Below are positions 35,512 to 48,000 of a stretch of DNA of 64,000 bases, piece after piece. Source of the DNA: Onthophagus taurus (lineage: Eukaryota; Arthropoda; Insecta; Coleoptera; Scarabaeidae); contig NC_091976.1 in the NCBI RefSeq assembly GCF_036711975.1, positions 27,218,001-27,282,000 on the forward strand, written 5' to 3'. Made by a program: the position numbers and the translations under genes. How positions within the stretch are numbered: position 1 is the stretch's first letter; the number at the start of each line of letters is the position of its first letter. The notes beneath the pieces were generated by a model that had not been told where the DNA came from, ran no database searches, and was given only the letters and a program-made list of their open reading frames with translations.

Positions 35512-35620
35512 CGCAAAATTGTCTTCAAGAGTTCACTTCGAATAGAACTACACCTAAATAAAAGGTGAGTTAAAACAAATGGTTAAAAGAAATTAAATAA
35601 TATTTTTAATAAATTTTAAG

Positions 35621-37892
35621 ATGGTTGCTGGAGTGTTGGTCGCCTTAATTTCGATAGTTTCCGTTCTTATATATGCTTATTATAAGAAAAATGAAAGATA
35701 TTTCAAATTGGGAAATCAATTACCAGGTCCGGACTATTTAGAAACTTTAAAACATTATTTAGATACCAAAAAGCCACCTCCAGAAGGTACAATATGTTTT
35801 TTTAATCAATTTCTTTTTTAACTTTTTTATATTCTTGTAGTTTTCAAAGTTGCTTTAGAAGTCGCTTCGAAACAAGAAAACTTAGTAAGAATATGGGCTG
35901 GTCCTTATTTATTGGTAGGTTTATTCAATCCAGCTGACGTTGAACTCATCTTAAGCAGCAACGTTCACTTGGAAAAGTCCGTTGAATACGAATTTTTCCA
36001 ACCATGGTTTGGAAATGGTCTTCTAATCAGTTACGGTAAGCAAATTTAATTTCAATTTCTTATTACGTCGTCTTATTGCAAAATTTTTTATCGCAAAAGA
36101 AAGTACCTCCCGAAAAAAAATCTTCCTTTTTATATACAATTACGTATTCAACGACTTATTCTATTCGATTCTAAAACTTGCGGCGGCATCGATTGATTTC
36201 AAATCGCCTCATTAAATGACCTTCTCGCGTTGTGATAGCGAATTACGTTTTGAATACAAATAGGAATATTTACACGTGTTTGTTTCTGCTGTGGTAGGTG
36301 ATATTTGGAGAAACCACAGGAAGATGATTGCGCCAACGTTCCATATGAACATCCTTAAATCATTCTTTCCACAATTTAATGATATCAGCAAAAACGTTTG
36401 TCGTAAAATGGAAAAGGAAATTGGAAAAACCTTTGATTGCCATGAATATATGAGTGGAGTTACAGTTGATATTCTTTTAGGTAAATTCTGAAACAAAAAA
36501 AAAATAATTATAAAATTAAAAACAAATTTTTTTTTGCCTAAAGAAACTGTTATGGGCTACAAAGAACCAAGAAGTGAAGACTCAGGATTTGAATATGCAA
36601 TGGCTGTGATGAAGTATTAAATTAAAACTTTTATTAAAAAAACAAAGATTATTAATATTTTTGTTTTAATAGGATGTGTAACATTCTCCATCAAAGAAGT
36701 TACAAACCATGGCTTAGATTCAATTCAATCTTCAAAAACACAAAATTCAGCAGCGAACACGACAAATTATTAGGAATCATTCACGATTTAACAAACAAGG
36801 TAAAAATAAATTCATCAACAACACAAAAACAATTATATTCAGATGAAGTAAATTTTTAAAATTCAAATAGCCGATTTTAAATTGTTAATGAATTACCGAT
36901 TCTCATTAAATTTAATTAACATTGAATCATCATACAAATTACGTCATTTTAGGCTGTCGATAGCAGAAAGAAAGATCACCTTCAAAAAAGATTTGACGTT
37001 CCCGAACCAAAATATTCCCCGGCTTATGAAGAAAAGAAAGAAAAACCGAAAGTAAACGGCGAAAAAATTCAAGGATATAATAACGGGACCGCTGTAAGAG
37101 ACGATTTGGATGAAAATGACGAAAATGATATTGGTGAGAAGAAACGTTTAGCATTTTTGGATGCTTTAACTCAAGCAGCAATGCAAGAAGGAATTAATTT
37201 CACCGAAAAAGAAGTCAGAGATCAAGTATCGACGATTATGTTCGAAGGTCACGATACGACGGCTGCTGGTTCCAGTTTCGTTTTGTGTATGATGGGTGTC
37301 CATCAGGATATTCAAGCTAAAGTTTTACAAGAATTAAACGATATTTTCCAAGGTTCAAATAGACCAGTTACCTTTGCCGATACCGTCGAAATGAAATTAT
37401 TAGAAAGAGTTATAATGGAATCCTTAAGAATGTACCCACCAGTTCCAATTATCGCGAGAAAAATCAACGAGGAAGTTAAAATGGCTTCAGGAGATTACAG
37501 CATTCCAGCGGGGGCAACCGTTGTTATTGCTCCTTATTTGTTGCATAGAGATCCAAGATCTTTCCCGAATCCAGATGTTTTCAACCCAGATAATTTCTTA
37601 CCCGAAAAGTGTCAAGAACGACACTTTTACAGTTACATTCCTTTCAGTGCTGGCCCAAGAAGTTGTGTCGGTAAATATAATTATAACAATTCCGATTTTT
37701 AAGATAATAAAAAAATTCTTTTCAGGGCGTAAATACGCTATGTTGAAATTGAAAGTTCTTCTAGCGACAATTTTGAGGGAATATCATATTACTTCGCCTG
37801 TGGCTCAAAAAGATTTCAAGTTACAAGGTGATATTATCCTAAAACGTGCCGATGGATTTAGAATTCAAATCCAAAAACGCGTTAAAGCTTAA
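35621..37892 (+). CDS. Cyp4g: Cytochrome P450 CYP4G (cuticular hydrocarbon synthesis)
   Basis: Coding exons are 35621-35786, 35841-36035, 36298-36480, 36544-36613, 36673-36799, 36953-37670 and 37726-37892. All have GT-AG introns and sum to 1,626 nt, giving 541 residues. Residues 3-20 form the ER membrane anchor. GDIWRNHRKMIAPTFH is the C helix, GHDTT (346-350) the I-helix oxygen-binding motif in the CYP4G form, ESLR (403-406) the K-helix ExxR, and FSAGPRSCVG (478-487) the haem loop with Cys485. The charged, Lys/Glu/Asn-rich stretch at about 255-310 (YEEKKEKPKVNGEKIQGYNN) is the insertion that sets CYP4G apart from other CYP4 enzymes. CYP4Gs act in oenocytes, converting long-chain aldehydes to hydrocarbons. 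All catalytic landmarks are intact. Its place downstream of asense is the expected insect arrangement. Confidence 0.96.
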
Positions 37893-38061
37893 CTATGAAA
37901 GCTTTAAAAAGAAATTTGGAATCGTACACGGAACTTTTATATGATTTTACTAACGATTAAAAAATATTTTTGTTAATTACTTTTAATTTCTATATTATTT
38001 CTTTTATTTAGGGGTGTATATATTATTTATTGTTATGTGTTACTAACCCAGCAAGTTGTGC

Positions 38062-38067
38062 AATAAA
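38062..38067 (+). terminator. CYP4G polyadenylation signal
   Basis: AATAAA 170 bp after the CYP4G stop codon, the first canonical signal in the 3' flank. Confidence 0.55.
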
Positions 38068-38086
38068 TTGCATTTAAAAATCTATC

Positions 38087-38450
38087 TAATTTGTTTTAAT
38101 CTAAACCAAAAATTTTCTAAATTAAAACGTTACCAAAAGTTGTGCAGAATTGACAAATACCTAAGATTTCCTGTTTAGAATAATTACAATGTTTTATGTA
38201 ACTATATTTTGAAATAAATTAACCGTTAACTCGTATGTTTTAAAGTTGACAAAATGATAAATAAATTCAAAAAAACTTTCTATTCACTCCTCCTAAATAA
38301 ACAAGATAAACTAGTAACACGAGCTCCTTGTTAAAAAAACTTAATTTGACCTCTACCCACCACCGCGACTCTTCAATTGCGGCAAAATCTTTGCCGTCCA
38401 AATTAATCGTTGATGATCATCAATCATAGGAAGAGCTTGAACTAGAAGAT
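38087..38450. repeat. Long direct repeat, copy 1 (CYP4G 3' flank)
   Basis: AATTTGTTTTAATCTAAACC through TGATAAATAAAT, and after a short divergence CCAAATTAATCGTTGATGAT through GAAGAGCTTGAACTA. The same blocks recur in the same order at 39379-39745. No coding potential. Confidence 0.85.
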
Positions 38451-39378
38451 GCTGTTTTGGAGATTACTGCTTTTTACCTCTAATATCTATTGGCTACTTT
38501 CTGTAGTTTATTAAGATTGTCAGAAGCATTCCTCACAGCTTATACCTGAAAAAGATTGAGATCTGAAGGAATGTAATCCTTCTTTTTATCAATATGTTCT
38601 CTATCTTTTTGTTTTCAGGACAACTTTAATGGCGTGAAATAGATTAATAGAAATCAGCTACTACAAGGCTTATCTACATCATCATGCTTGGCTCTACAGC
38701 TTGTTGTAAATCATGGACCATTTTAACAGTTCCTTACATGCTTGTCCATCCCGTGGCTGTTGTCTCCAACTCATGACCGTCAGTATTCTTAGGTCCTCCT
38801 CCACATCGTTCAGAAATCGTCTCTTCGACCTGAGCCCAACCCAACCCAACTTTCTTTTTGGCGCGAGAGGAGGGAAAAATGCTTTACACCCCGGCTTACT
38901 GTTGGCGCCTCAGATATTGATTAGGGGGAAAGCTTCAGTACTTCGGCTGGAAGTGTGGCACTTTTCTAGCCCTAGACGTACCCACTAAATCCTCCCCCCT
39001 CTCCTCCTACTCCGGAAGCACCATCAAGGCATTACATCAGAGTACAGAAAACTAAACTTTCGTCTCTCTGTCAGATAATTGCCATTCTGCATCAATCAAA
39101 ACTTATCCTTCCCATTCATCGTTATGATCAGTCATCAACAATTAACGCTAACATCAAACCTCATCCTCTCCCATTTCTCCCCTTTTTCGCAGTCTCTCGT
39201 TATCCACGCTTGTGATGGTTGAAAAAGAATTCATAAATTTTTTGAAATAGCTTAGGTTGAGGAGGAAAGGCCCCCCTTCTCTCCTCCTACATTTCGTTCC
39301 CAATCAATGATCCTCTTCATTCCTGGTCCTCCCTCGTTCTTCCTCTCTTTTCAGATTCCCGTCATCCGTAGTCGTGGT
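38451..39378. other. Gene-free spacer between direct repeats
   Basis: C/T-rich low-complexity sequence with many CCTCC and CAACCC words. A 91-codon frame at 38713-38988 has no recognisable domain. Confidence 0.4.
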
Positions 39379-39745
39379 AATTTGTTTTAATCTAAACCAA
39401 AAGTGTTCTAAATGAAAAAGTTGCAAAAGTTGTACCAAATACTTAAGATTTCCTGTTTAGAATAATTACAATGTTTTATGTAACTATATTTTGAAATAAA
39501 TAAACCTTAAACGTTAACTCTTATGTTTAGAATTGACAAAATGATAAATAAATACAAAAAAAACTATCTATCCTTTATATTCACTCCTCCTAGTTAAAGA
39601 AATAAGATAAACAGTACTTTGACCTCGACCCACCACCGTGAATTGACTCTTCAATTGCGGCTTATCATCATAGTCTTGCCTGTCCAAATTAATCGTTGAT
39701 GATGAATCATAGGAAGAGCTTGAACTATTATAGAAGATATTATAG
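39379..39745. repeat. Long direct repeat, copy 2
   Basis: Second copy of 38087-38450, displaced by about 1.29 kb, with small indels. Confidence 0.85.
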
Positions 39746-40049
39746 AAGATTTCTGTAGTTTCCGTAGTCGTGGTGATGGAAAAAAATTCATTAACTTTCT
39801 GAAATCACTTATACTTTCTACACACCCAAACTCAACCCAACCCAATCCCAACATGACTAATTCATCTCAATCTTTGCACTTTGATAAATGTAATCTCTGG
39901 TTCGCAATATAGAAGTTACAACTTGAAGTTAAGTTACCTTGAACTTACAGCGTTATTACTATTAACTTCTAAGCACTTTACTCTCGAATCTCTTTAGCGC
40001 TTCTTAGTCTTTTAGTACTAAGGCCCATGTTCCCGACCCAAGTAAGTAC

Positions 40050-40345
40050 TAGTTGTATTAACGTTTTGTATAGGAATAATTTGATTTTTCTTGGTAACTT
40101 AGATGTGAAGTTGTTTTTAAGCTCATGGAAGCATTTGTTGGGTAAGATCCCAAATATACGAAACTGCTAACCGTCTTTATCTTCTCATACCCAACTTCCA
40201 AATGTTTTGGTATGTTTCCACTGCCAGACATTGCCGTCATATACTTGGTCTTTCTAAAATATATCTTTAAGCCTCCTTCACCTCATTTTCTGTTCTCCCT
40301 ATAATATCTATGTCGTCGACGAATACTAAGATCTGCATTACCTTT
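40050..40345 (-). mobile_element. LINE reverse-transcriptase fragment
   Basis: On the - strand ILVFVDDIDIIGRTENEVKE contains the RT catalytic FVDD box. It is followed, after a frame change, by VSSFVYLGSYPTNASMSL, the FxYLG block typical of the same proteins. No intact frame remains. Confidence 0.87.
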
Positions 40346-42077
40346 TCCAGAACAATGTTAGAAAGCAGACATAACAGCCCATGTCTCTGCCATAGACATT
40401 CGTAACTTTCAAATGTTGTTAATAGATCTACAAGTGCTCCTACAACTGTTCTGACTTTACAGGAAACGTTTCTGACAGATCACGTATCATTGCCAGCAGA
40501 TGGGGAAATATATTATTGAACTGCGACATATTTTGCCACAGGACCAGAACCCCTGAGGTATGGCTTTTAATCCTGCTCGGTCCTGAAAGGGTTAAACAGT
40601 GAAGTTACGGAACTATCATTGTCTAAGTATATTACGGTTCAATGTGTCACCAATTTCTATCTTTCATGCCATATGACCAAAACTTTTTCAACACCATAAA
40701 AAAACCTTTGAAAAACTCTTTGGACTAAAAGGCAAAATTAGGACATTAAAAATTTTAATTTTTATCAACTGTTGGCATTCCTCTTGAAATATATGTAGCA
40801 AAAGATAATGCAATAATGGGATTTATGTAGTAGATCGATTCTTGAAAGTTATAGAAATTTTCTGCAACAAAAATGAGTTAATTCAATTTAAGTGTTGAGC
40901 CTCCATAAATTTTTTTTGGTATCCTAATATATTCCAAAATGTTATCCTTGAACTTTTAAAAGGATTCTGTTTACTCATTTTGTGGTGTTTTTGAAACAAT
41001 TCTGCGAACTGGAAAACATTAGGAATTAATTTGGGAATTAATAAAGGAATTTCATTAAAACTTGTAACAAAGTTCCTAGTCATTTTAAAGTCTATAAGGA
41101 TTTTGAAAGGACCGAAGAATTATAAAAGTAATTCAAATCCTTTGTTTTTATTATTTATCAATAGTATTACAATTGTTAAAAAAATTGCAAAACACACAGT
41201 CACAGTAAAAATATAATAAATACAAAATAAATTGTAATATAAATACCTATATAAAATACGGACTTAGATATTATGTCACGTTAAACCTGCTTTTCTTTTA
41301 CTTTATTTGTTCAATTACATTTTGAGCGACTCTGAGCACTGTACCTTTTTTATTTAAATTTCTATTTTAAAAATTTTATTTTTAAAGAGGCAATTTGTTT
41401 TCGTAAGCGCTTCGGAAAAAGAACGACTTGATTTTCAAAGCGCTTAAAATTTGGCACTATTAAAGTCTTACGGAATGTTGAGTGCCCGATAAAGTAAATT
41501 CACTAAAATATAAAAGTAAAAAATACAATCATAAACGATAATAGATTCCTATTAATACGATAAAATAATTATGTTAAAAAAATTGATTGTATATTTCCGA
41601 GATCTTGATACATATGAATAAGACTAGAAAATATGTTTTTATACTTAAAATGGTTCCTTGCGTACATATTGATATAAATATAATAATATTAAATAAAAAT
41701 TGAGAGCATTCTTGTTAAACTCACGAAATAAGTTTATAAAACCAAGCGGATATGTTAAAAAAACTAATCCTAGAGTAGAAAAAAAATGTGAATAAGATTT
41801 CTATTTTATTTTTTATTGCATGTTTTTAGCATTTCTTAAAAAACGAAAGCTAATAAACTGTCAGTATATAGCCTAATATCGCACGTTATTTTATTGAGAG
41901 TGATCACAAGCTAGGAAACTAATCCTTCAGTTCAGTTAAAAAAAATTAATTGTGGAATGCAGCAACATCGTCATGTTTCAGTTAAAAAAAAATTGGCAAA
42001 AATTTTTACCAAACAATAGTAAGAAATTAAAGGTTTACTTAACTACGTTTTATTTTTATTAATTTTTTTTTGTGGAA
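40346..42077. other. Gene-free stretch and coronin 3' flank
   Basis: AT-rich, with no coding exon recognised. It may include the 3' UTR of the coronin gene (- strand). TTTATT, the complement of AATAAA, occurs at 42055-42060, very close to the stop, and again further out. Confidence 0.45.
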
Positions 42078-45000
42078 CTATTCGTCCCATTCCTTTGCAT
42101 CAACCCCTTCCATATCATCTTGTTCCAATTTGAGATTAATCTCCAACTTATTACTCAAAGTTTTTTGAATCTAAAAAATTTAAAGGAATTAATTAATTTT
42201 TATACATAAAATTTTTTATTACCTCTTCTTGTTTTGCTTTAGTTTGAGACATTATATCAACAGTACCAGTTAACCGACTGTATTGTAAATCAGCTATAAA
42301 GGGTTGAGACGCCGATTTATTGATGGTTTTTTCAGAAGCATTTTGAGTTTCAGACACTGTAACAAATTCTATTTAGTAAAAATAACACGATTTTTAAGAG
42401 TTTTAAGTTATACATAATCCCATTCCTTCAGGGCGCAAACTAATCCTTTTACTGGGAATATTTTTCCCTGAAAACCATTCAGATGAAGTCATTGTTGGTT
42501 CCCAGGTTACTCTTGTTGGTGGGAAAAGATCATCTTGGAATAATTCGGTCTATAACAAACGAACCAATAATTTCGTCTATAAAAATTAAAATAACTTACT
42601 TTTATTCTTGGAACTGTAAAAGAAACCGGTTCAATGGAATTATTGGTCAATCTAAAAGCCTTAGCAAATTCAACATTGCCCACATCGCATTTATGTTTAG
42701 GCAAAAATGCTAATCCTTGATGTAAACTGTTGCATCTATGATGACTCAATGGGCAAATATAAGGGGACTCCTCCGTAATTTCAAACGCATAAACAGTTAA
42801 GTCACCTTTTCCAGTTAAGAACAAAGTGGAGCTATCCTCGTCGTAAAATGGGATAAGAATCGCGGGAGAAACGTCTAAACCAACCGTATTTAAGGAGTTG
42901 TTTAAATCGTGTGATTTAAAAATTGTTATTTGCCGTTCGGAAACTTTATCAAAACCGGTTACAACCAAATAATTTCCATCCAAAGTCCAAACTACCCTCG
43001 CACCTCGACTCCCAACGGGTCCTTTACCTTCCTTAATGGGATTTTCGGAATTTCTTGGTTGATAAATTCTGACTTTTCCATCTTTACTCATCGTAGCGCA
43101 ATTTGATCCGTTTGGCGACCATGCAAAACTAAAAATTTGTTCTGAATGTCCTTTCAATAAAATCTTTTCCTCCAAAGTATTCAAATCCCAAATTTTAACC
43201 GTCATATCATAAGATCCAGTCGCTAAAACATCTTGAGCCGTCGGATGGAATTTTAACCAATAAATTTTATCTGGGTGTGCATTAACATCTTTCTCAAAAA
43301 CATTCGTTGGTTCTTGTAATCCGGTCTCAGGGATCCTCCACAAACGAACAGTACCATCGTCGCATGCCACTGCAAGTCTTTGATTGTCAAAAGGATCCCA
43401 AGTGAAATCCATAATCGGATTTCCATTTACTAAAGCGGGGATTACCCCATCCGGAAGACGGCCGGTTTTTGATAGTTCGAAAATCGCTATTTTTCCACCT
43501 GGACCACTTAATGGAACTGCTACTCTATCCGGATTAACTAAACAAAAAATTGTACTAAAATAAATTAATAAAAATTAATATCTTACCAGCAAATCCATCA
43601 CATTCTCCCGAAATTTGCCGACTAATATTTCTGATATTCTCAATATGAAAAGATTTATGAGCTGGTGTTCCTTTTAAATGTCGAAATTTCGAAACGCGCC
43701 CTTTAACAAAATCAAACGATTAATTTTGTAAACCCAATGATGATTAAAAATTTACCAAAGACTGTTGAAGTCCTCTTTGGAGTAGGCGTACTAACCCCAT
43801 TATCAATTTTCTTCCCCAAATCCGGTTTTTCTAGTTTACCATCTTCATTAATCTTATTTTTCCTTTTTAACTGAGCGGGAGAAAAATCCCCTTTTTCGCT
43901 CACTTCTTCTTGCACAGATTGCGATCTATTCTCATACATCCTCCTTCTTTCAGCGATACTCGTTCTATGAAGCGAATCTCTTTCAAAATTATTACTGGGT
44001 TCATTCACTTCATCATCTTCTTCGCCTTTAACATCTGGAGATTTTTCCCCTTCATCGATTTGTTCCGTTTCTTTGTCCTCTTTAACAGTTTCTTGTGTCA
44101 CTTGCTCAGAATCTCCTTGTGGCTGTTCTTCTTTTTCATGAACCCCATTACTTTGAGAGTTGAAAGGTTGAGAAGAGGGAACAGAGAAAGATCTTTCAAA
44201 TGTTGTTGACTCAAAAGATTTTGATGGCGTAAACGGTTTCGGACCCAATCTTGGCTGAAAAATAAGTGTTGGAAATATTAAGAAATATTTTAGACACAAA
44301 AACAATTCATGCAATTAAAATATAATAATAAAACATTCAAAAATAAAATAAGCTACAAAAATAAAACCTAAAAAAAAAAATTAAATCTACAAAAAAAAAT
44401 CAATTACAGTAAAACCTCGTTATAACGGATTAATACAGGGAAGGGAGTGTCATGAATCATTTTAATGCACACAAATTCCGATAGTTATCCGAATCATTAC
44501 GTTTAGTCTACTTTATATTTATACCCAGCACGGTAAAATTGAAGAAGACTGCTATATCCCGGGTGCACAGCTCGAAGGCCCGTTCGTGACGTCAGCGCTG
44601 AATAACAATTAAAACTAGAAATAATATTAGATCTAGAACTAGAATCATTCGGGTTTAGCCGTCTTAAGAGACGTATGGCTAAACCCGAATGTTTCTAGTT
44701 CTGGAGTTAGTTCTAGTTTTAGTTCTAGAAAATACAACAATCTAAAGCTGTACAATGTCTAATGCTGTGCAATATGGCAATAATGAAACATTTTTCGCAT
44801 GCTCTATGAAGACAGCAATGCGCAGAAACAGGACCAGAAATCGTGAACCTAGAAATTTGGTCTAAGCGATTATCCATATAAATCTTCTTCTTCAACATAT
44901 AGGGTAATTTAAAGCGGTCTTTAGTTTAGTGAACCCTTACAATATTCCATGGAATTCCGCGCTAATGTGCGGAGATTCAAAATTTCCATTCCGTTCGGGT

Positions 45001-48000
45001 TCGTTCCATTCCATTCCGTAATAGTGTGGTATTCCAGCCTGCTTAAAGTCATAACATACCTAATGTTTTTAAAAAAATCATATCATCTGTATTTTGAATG
45101 ATAATGATATGATATCAAACATATATGATAGTATTAATAAAATACCCGGAAAAAAATTGTTGTAGAAGAAACTGCCAAATTTGGAAATACAAAATAACAA
45201 CAAATTTTCAAAAAATCGTATCATTTGTATATTTAATGGTCATGATATGATATATATGTTAAATTGAAGCTTAAAGATTCCAGTTTATGATATGATATAA
45301 AAACTATATGATAGTATTAATAACCAGAAAAAAAAAATTAAAGAAGAAACTGTCAAATTTGCAAATATAAAATATATCTTGTCTTTAAAAAAATCATATC
45401 ATCTGTATTTTTAATGGTAATGATGTGATGTATATCTTAAATTGAAGCTTAAAGATTCTAGTTTATGATATGATATAAAAAATATGAGATAGTATTAATA
45501 AAATACCTAGACAAAAATTGTTGAAGAAGAAACTGCCAAATTTGCAAATACAAAATAACATCAAATTTTCAAAAAACCATATCATTTGTATTTTTAATAG
45601 TCATGATATGATATATATGTTAAATTGAAACTTAAAGATTCTAGATTATGATATGATATAAAAACTATATGATAGTATTAGGAAACTATCCAGAAAAAAA
45701 TATTAAAGAAACTGTCAAATTTCCAAATATAAAATAATGTTTTTAAAAAAATCATATCATCTGTATATTTAACGGGATGATATGATATATATCTTAAATT
45801 GAAGCTTAAAGATTTTAGTTTATGATATGATACAAAAATATATGATAGTATTAATAAAATACCTAGACAAAAATTGTTGAAGAACAAAATGTGCCAAATT
45901 TGCAAATACAAAATAACATCAAATTTTCAAAAAATCATATCATTTGTATTTTTAATGGTCATGATATGATATATATGTTAAATTGAAGCTTAAAGATTCT
46001 AGTTTATGATATGCTATAAAAACTATATGATAGTATTAATAAAATATCCAGAAAAAGAACATTAAAGAAGAAACTGTTAAATTTGTAGATTTAAAATAAC
46101 AATCTTTTTAAAAAAATCATATCATCTGTATTTTTAAGGGTAATGATGTGATATATATGTTAAATTGAAGCTTAAAGATTCTAGTTTATAATATGATATA
46201 AAAAATATATGATAGTATTAATAAAATGCCCTGAAAAAATTGTTACAGAAGAAACTGCCAAATTTGCAAAAACAAAATAACAACTAATTTTCAGAAAAAT
46301 TATGTCATTTGTATTTTAAATGGTCATGATATGATATATATGCTAAATTAAAGTTTAAAGATTCTAGTTTATGATATGATATAAAAAATATATGATAGTA
46401 TTAATAAAATACCCAGAAAAAATTGGTTGAAGAGGAAACTACCAAATTTGCACATACAAAATATCATCAAATTTTCAAAAAATCATATCATTTGTATTTT
46501 TAATGGTCATGATATGATATATATGTTAAATTGAAGTTTAAAGATTCTAGTTTATGATATGATATAGAAACTATATGATAGTATTAATAAGATATCCAGA
46601 AAAAAAAATATTAAAGAAGAAACTATCAAATTTACAAATATAAAATAACATTCTGTTTTTAAAAAAATCATATCATCTGTATTTTTAATGGTAATGATAT
46701 GATATATATGTTAAATTGAAGCTTAAAGATTCCAGTGTATGATATGATATAAAAAATATATGATAGTATTAATAAAATACCCAGAAAAAAATTGTTGAAG
46801 AAGAAACTACCAAATTTGCAAATACAAAATATCATCAAATTTTCAAAAAATCATATCATTTGTATTTTTAATGGTCATGATATGATATATATGTTAAATT
46901 GAAGCTTAAAGATTCCAATTTATGATATGATATAAAAAATATATGATAATATTAATAAAATACCCAGAAAAAAACTGTTGAAGAAACTGCCAAATTTGCA
47001 AATACAAAATAACATCTTGTTTTAAAAAGAATTATATCATCTGTATTTTTAATGGTCAGGATATGATATATATGTTAAATTGAAGCTTAAAGATTCTAGT
47101 TTATGACATGATATAAAAACTATATGGTAGTATTAATAAAATATCAAGAAAAAAATTGTTGAAGAAAAATCATCTTGGTTTTAAAAAAATCATATCATCT
47201 GTATTTTTAATGGTAATGATATGTTAAATTTAATTTAAAGGCGGCTAAACCCCAATATTTTTAGTTCTAGTGTCCTTGAATTATACATCCTATAGATTAT
47301 TCAGGGAATATCGAATTTATCTATAAACATGGAATAGAACAAATATTAGAGGATTGCTTGATATCCGAATTCCATTTTAAAGAAGTCCAAGTCCGTTATA
47401 TCGAGATTTTACCGTACCAAAAAAGGAAAACAACCAATTGCATATTTTTTTATTACAAATTCACACATTAGGCACCTTATAGCCACCAGCGATGGGCACT
47501 TTAGGATTAACGGAGGTGATTACTGGGGCACAACTGTTAGTTCTAGGCCTAGCGATCGGTTTTGAAGCGCTGATAGCATCATCAGGACTGTCACAAACAG
47601 ACCCCGCCCGAGAAGTACGCGGTAGCGGTTTCGGGGGAACCACATCTTTCGTCACCACCGCATCTTGCATACCTTTCGTGGGACTTTCATCGCACGGAGG
47701 AGGCGAAGGTTCCGCTTCCGGAACCGTCGGCTTAGAAAGTTCCGGTTGTTCCGTTACCTGAGGTTGTATAAGAGGAGGCTTTATGTTATCTATTTTTACC
47801 TTTTCCGCTGGAGGTGGTGGTTTTTGCTGAATTTTTGGTCGATTCTTAACTAGTTCTCGAAGATCTGATAATGAACCTTTATGTACCTAAACAAAAATTA
47901 GACTTAATTATTGAAAAAAATTATTTTTAAATAACCTACAACAATGGGATTATCTCCATTGGGTTTTTTTGCTGGATCTAAACTTATTTTTGGCAGTGGT

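Larger units (their letters stand above)
44407..47414. mobile_element. Tigger-like TIR element in coronin intron 3
   Basis: The left end is CAGTAAAACCTCGTTATAAC (44407) and the right end, read inward, is CGGTAAAATCTCGATATAAC. About 21 of the first 24 bases match, and both ends are flanked by TA (44405-44406 and 47415-47416), as for pogo/Tigger elements. The 3.0-kb interior has no transposase. It holds one foldback palindrome (44592-44740) and a 2.1-kb tandem array (45060-47230), so it is a non-autonomous element. Confidence 0.8.

Noticed and set aside
43712-44314. A separate acidic-protein gene on the - strand
   Set aside because: It is exon 4 of coronin: its acceptor at 44254 and donor at 43756 join in phase with the flanking coronin exons.
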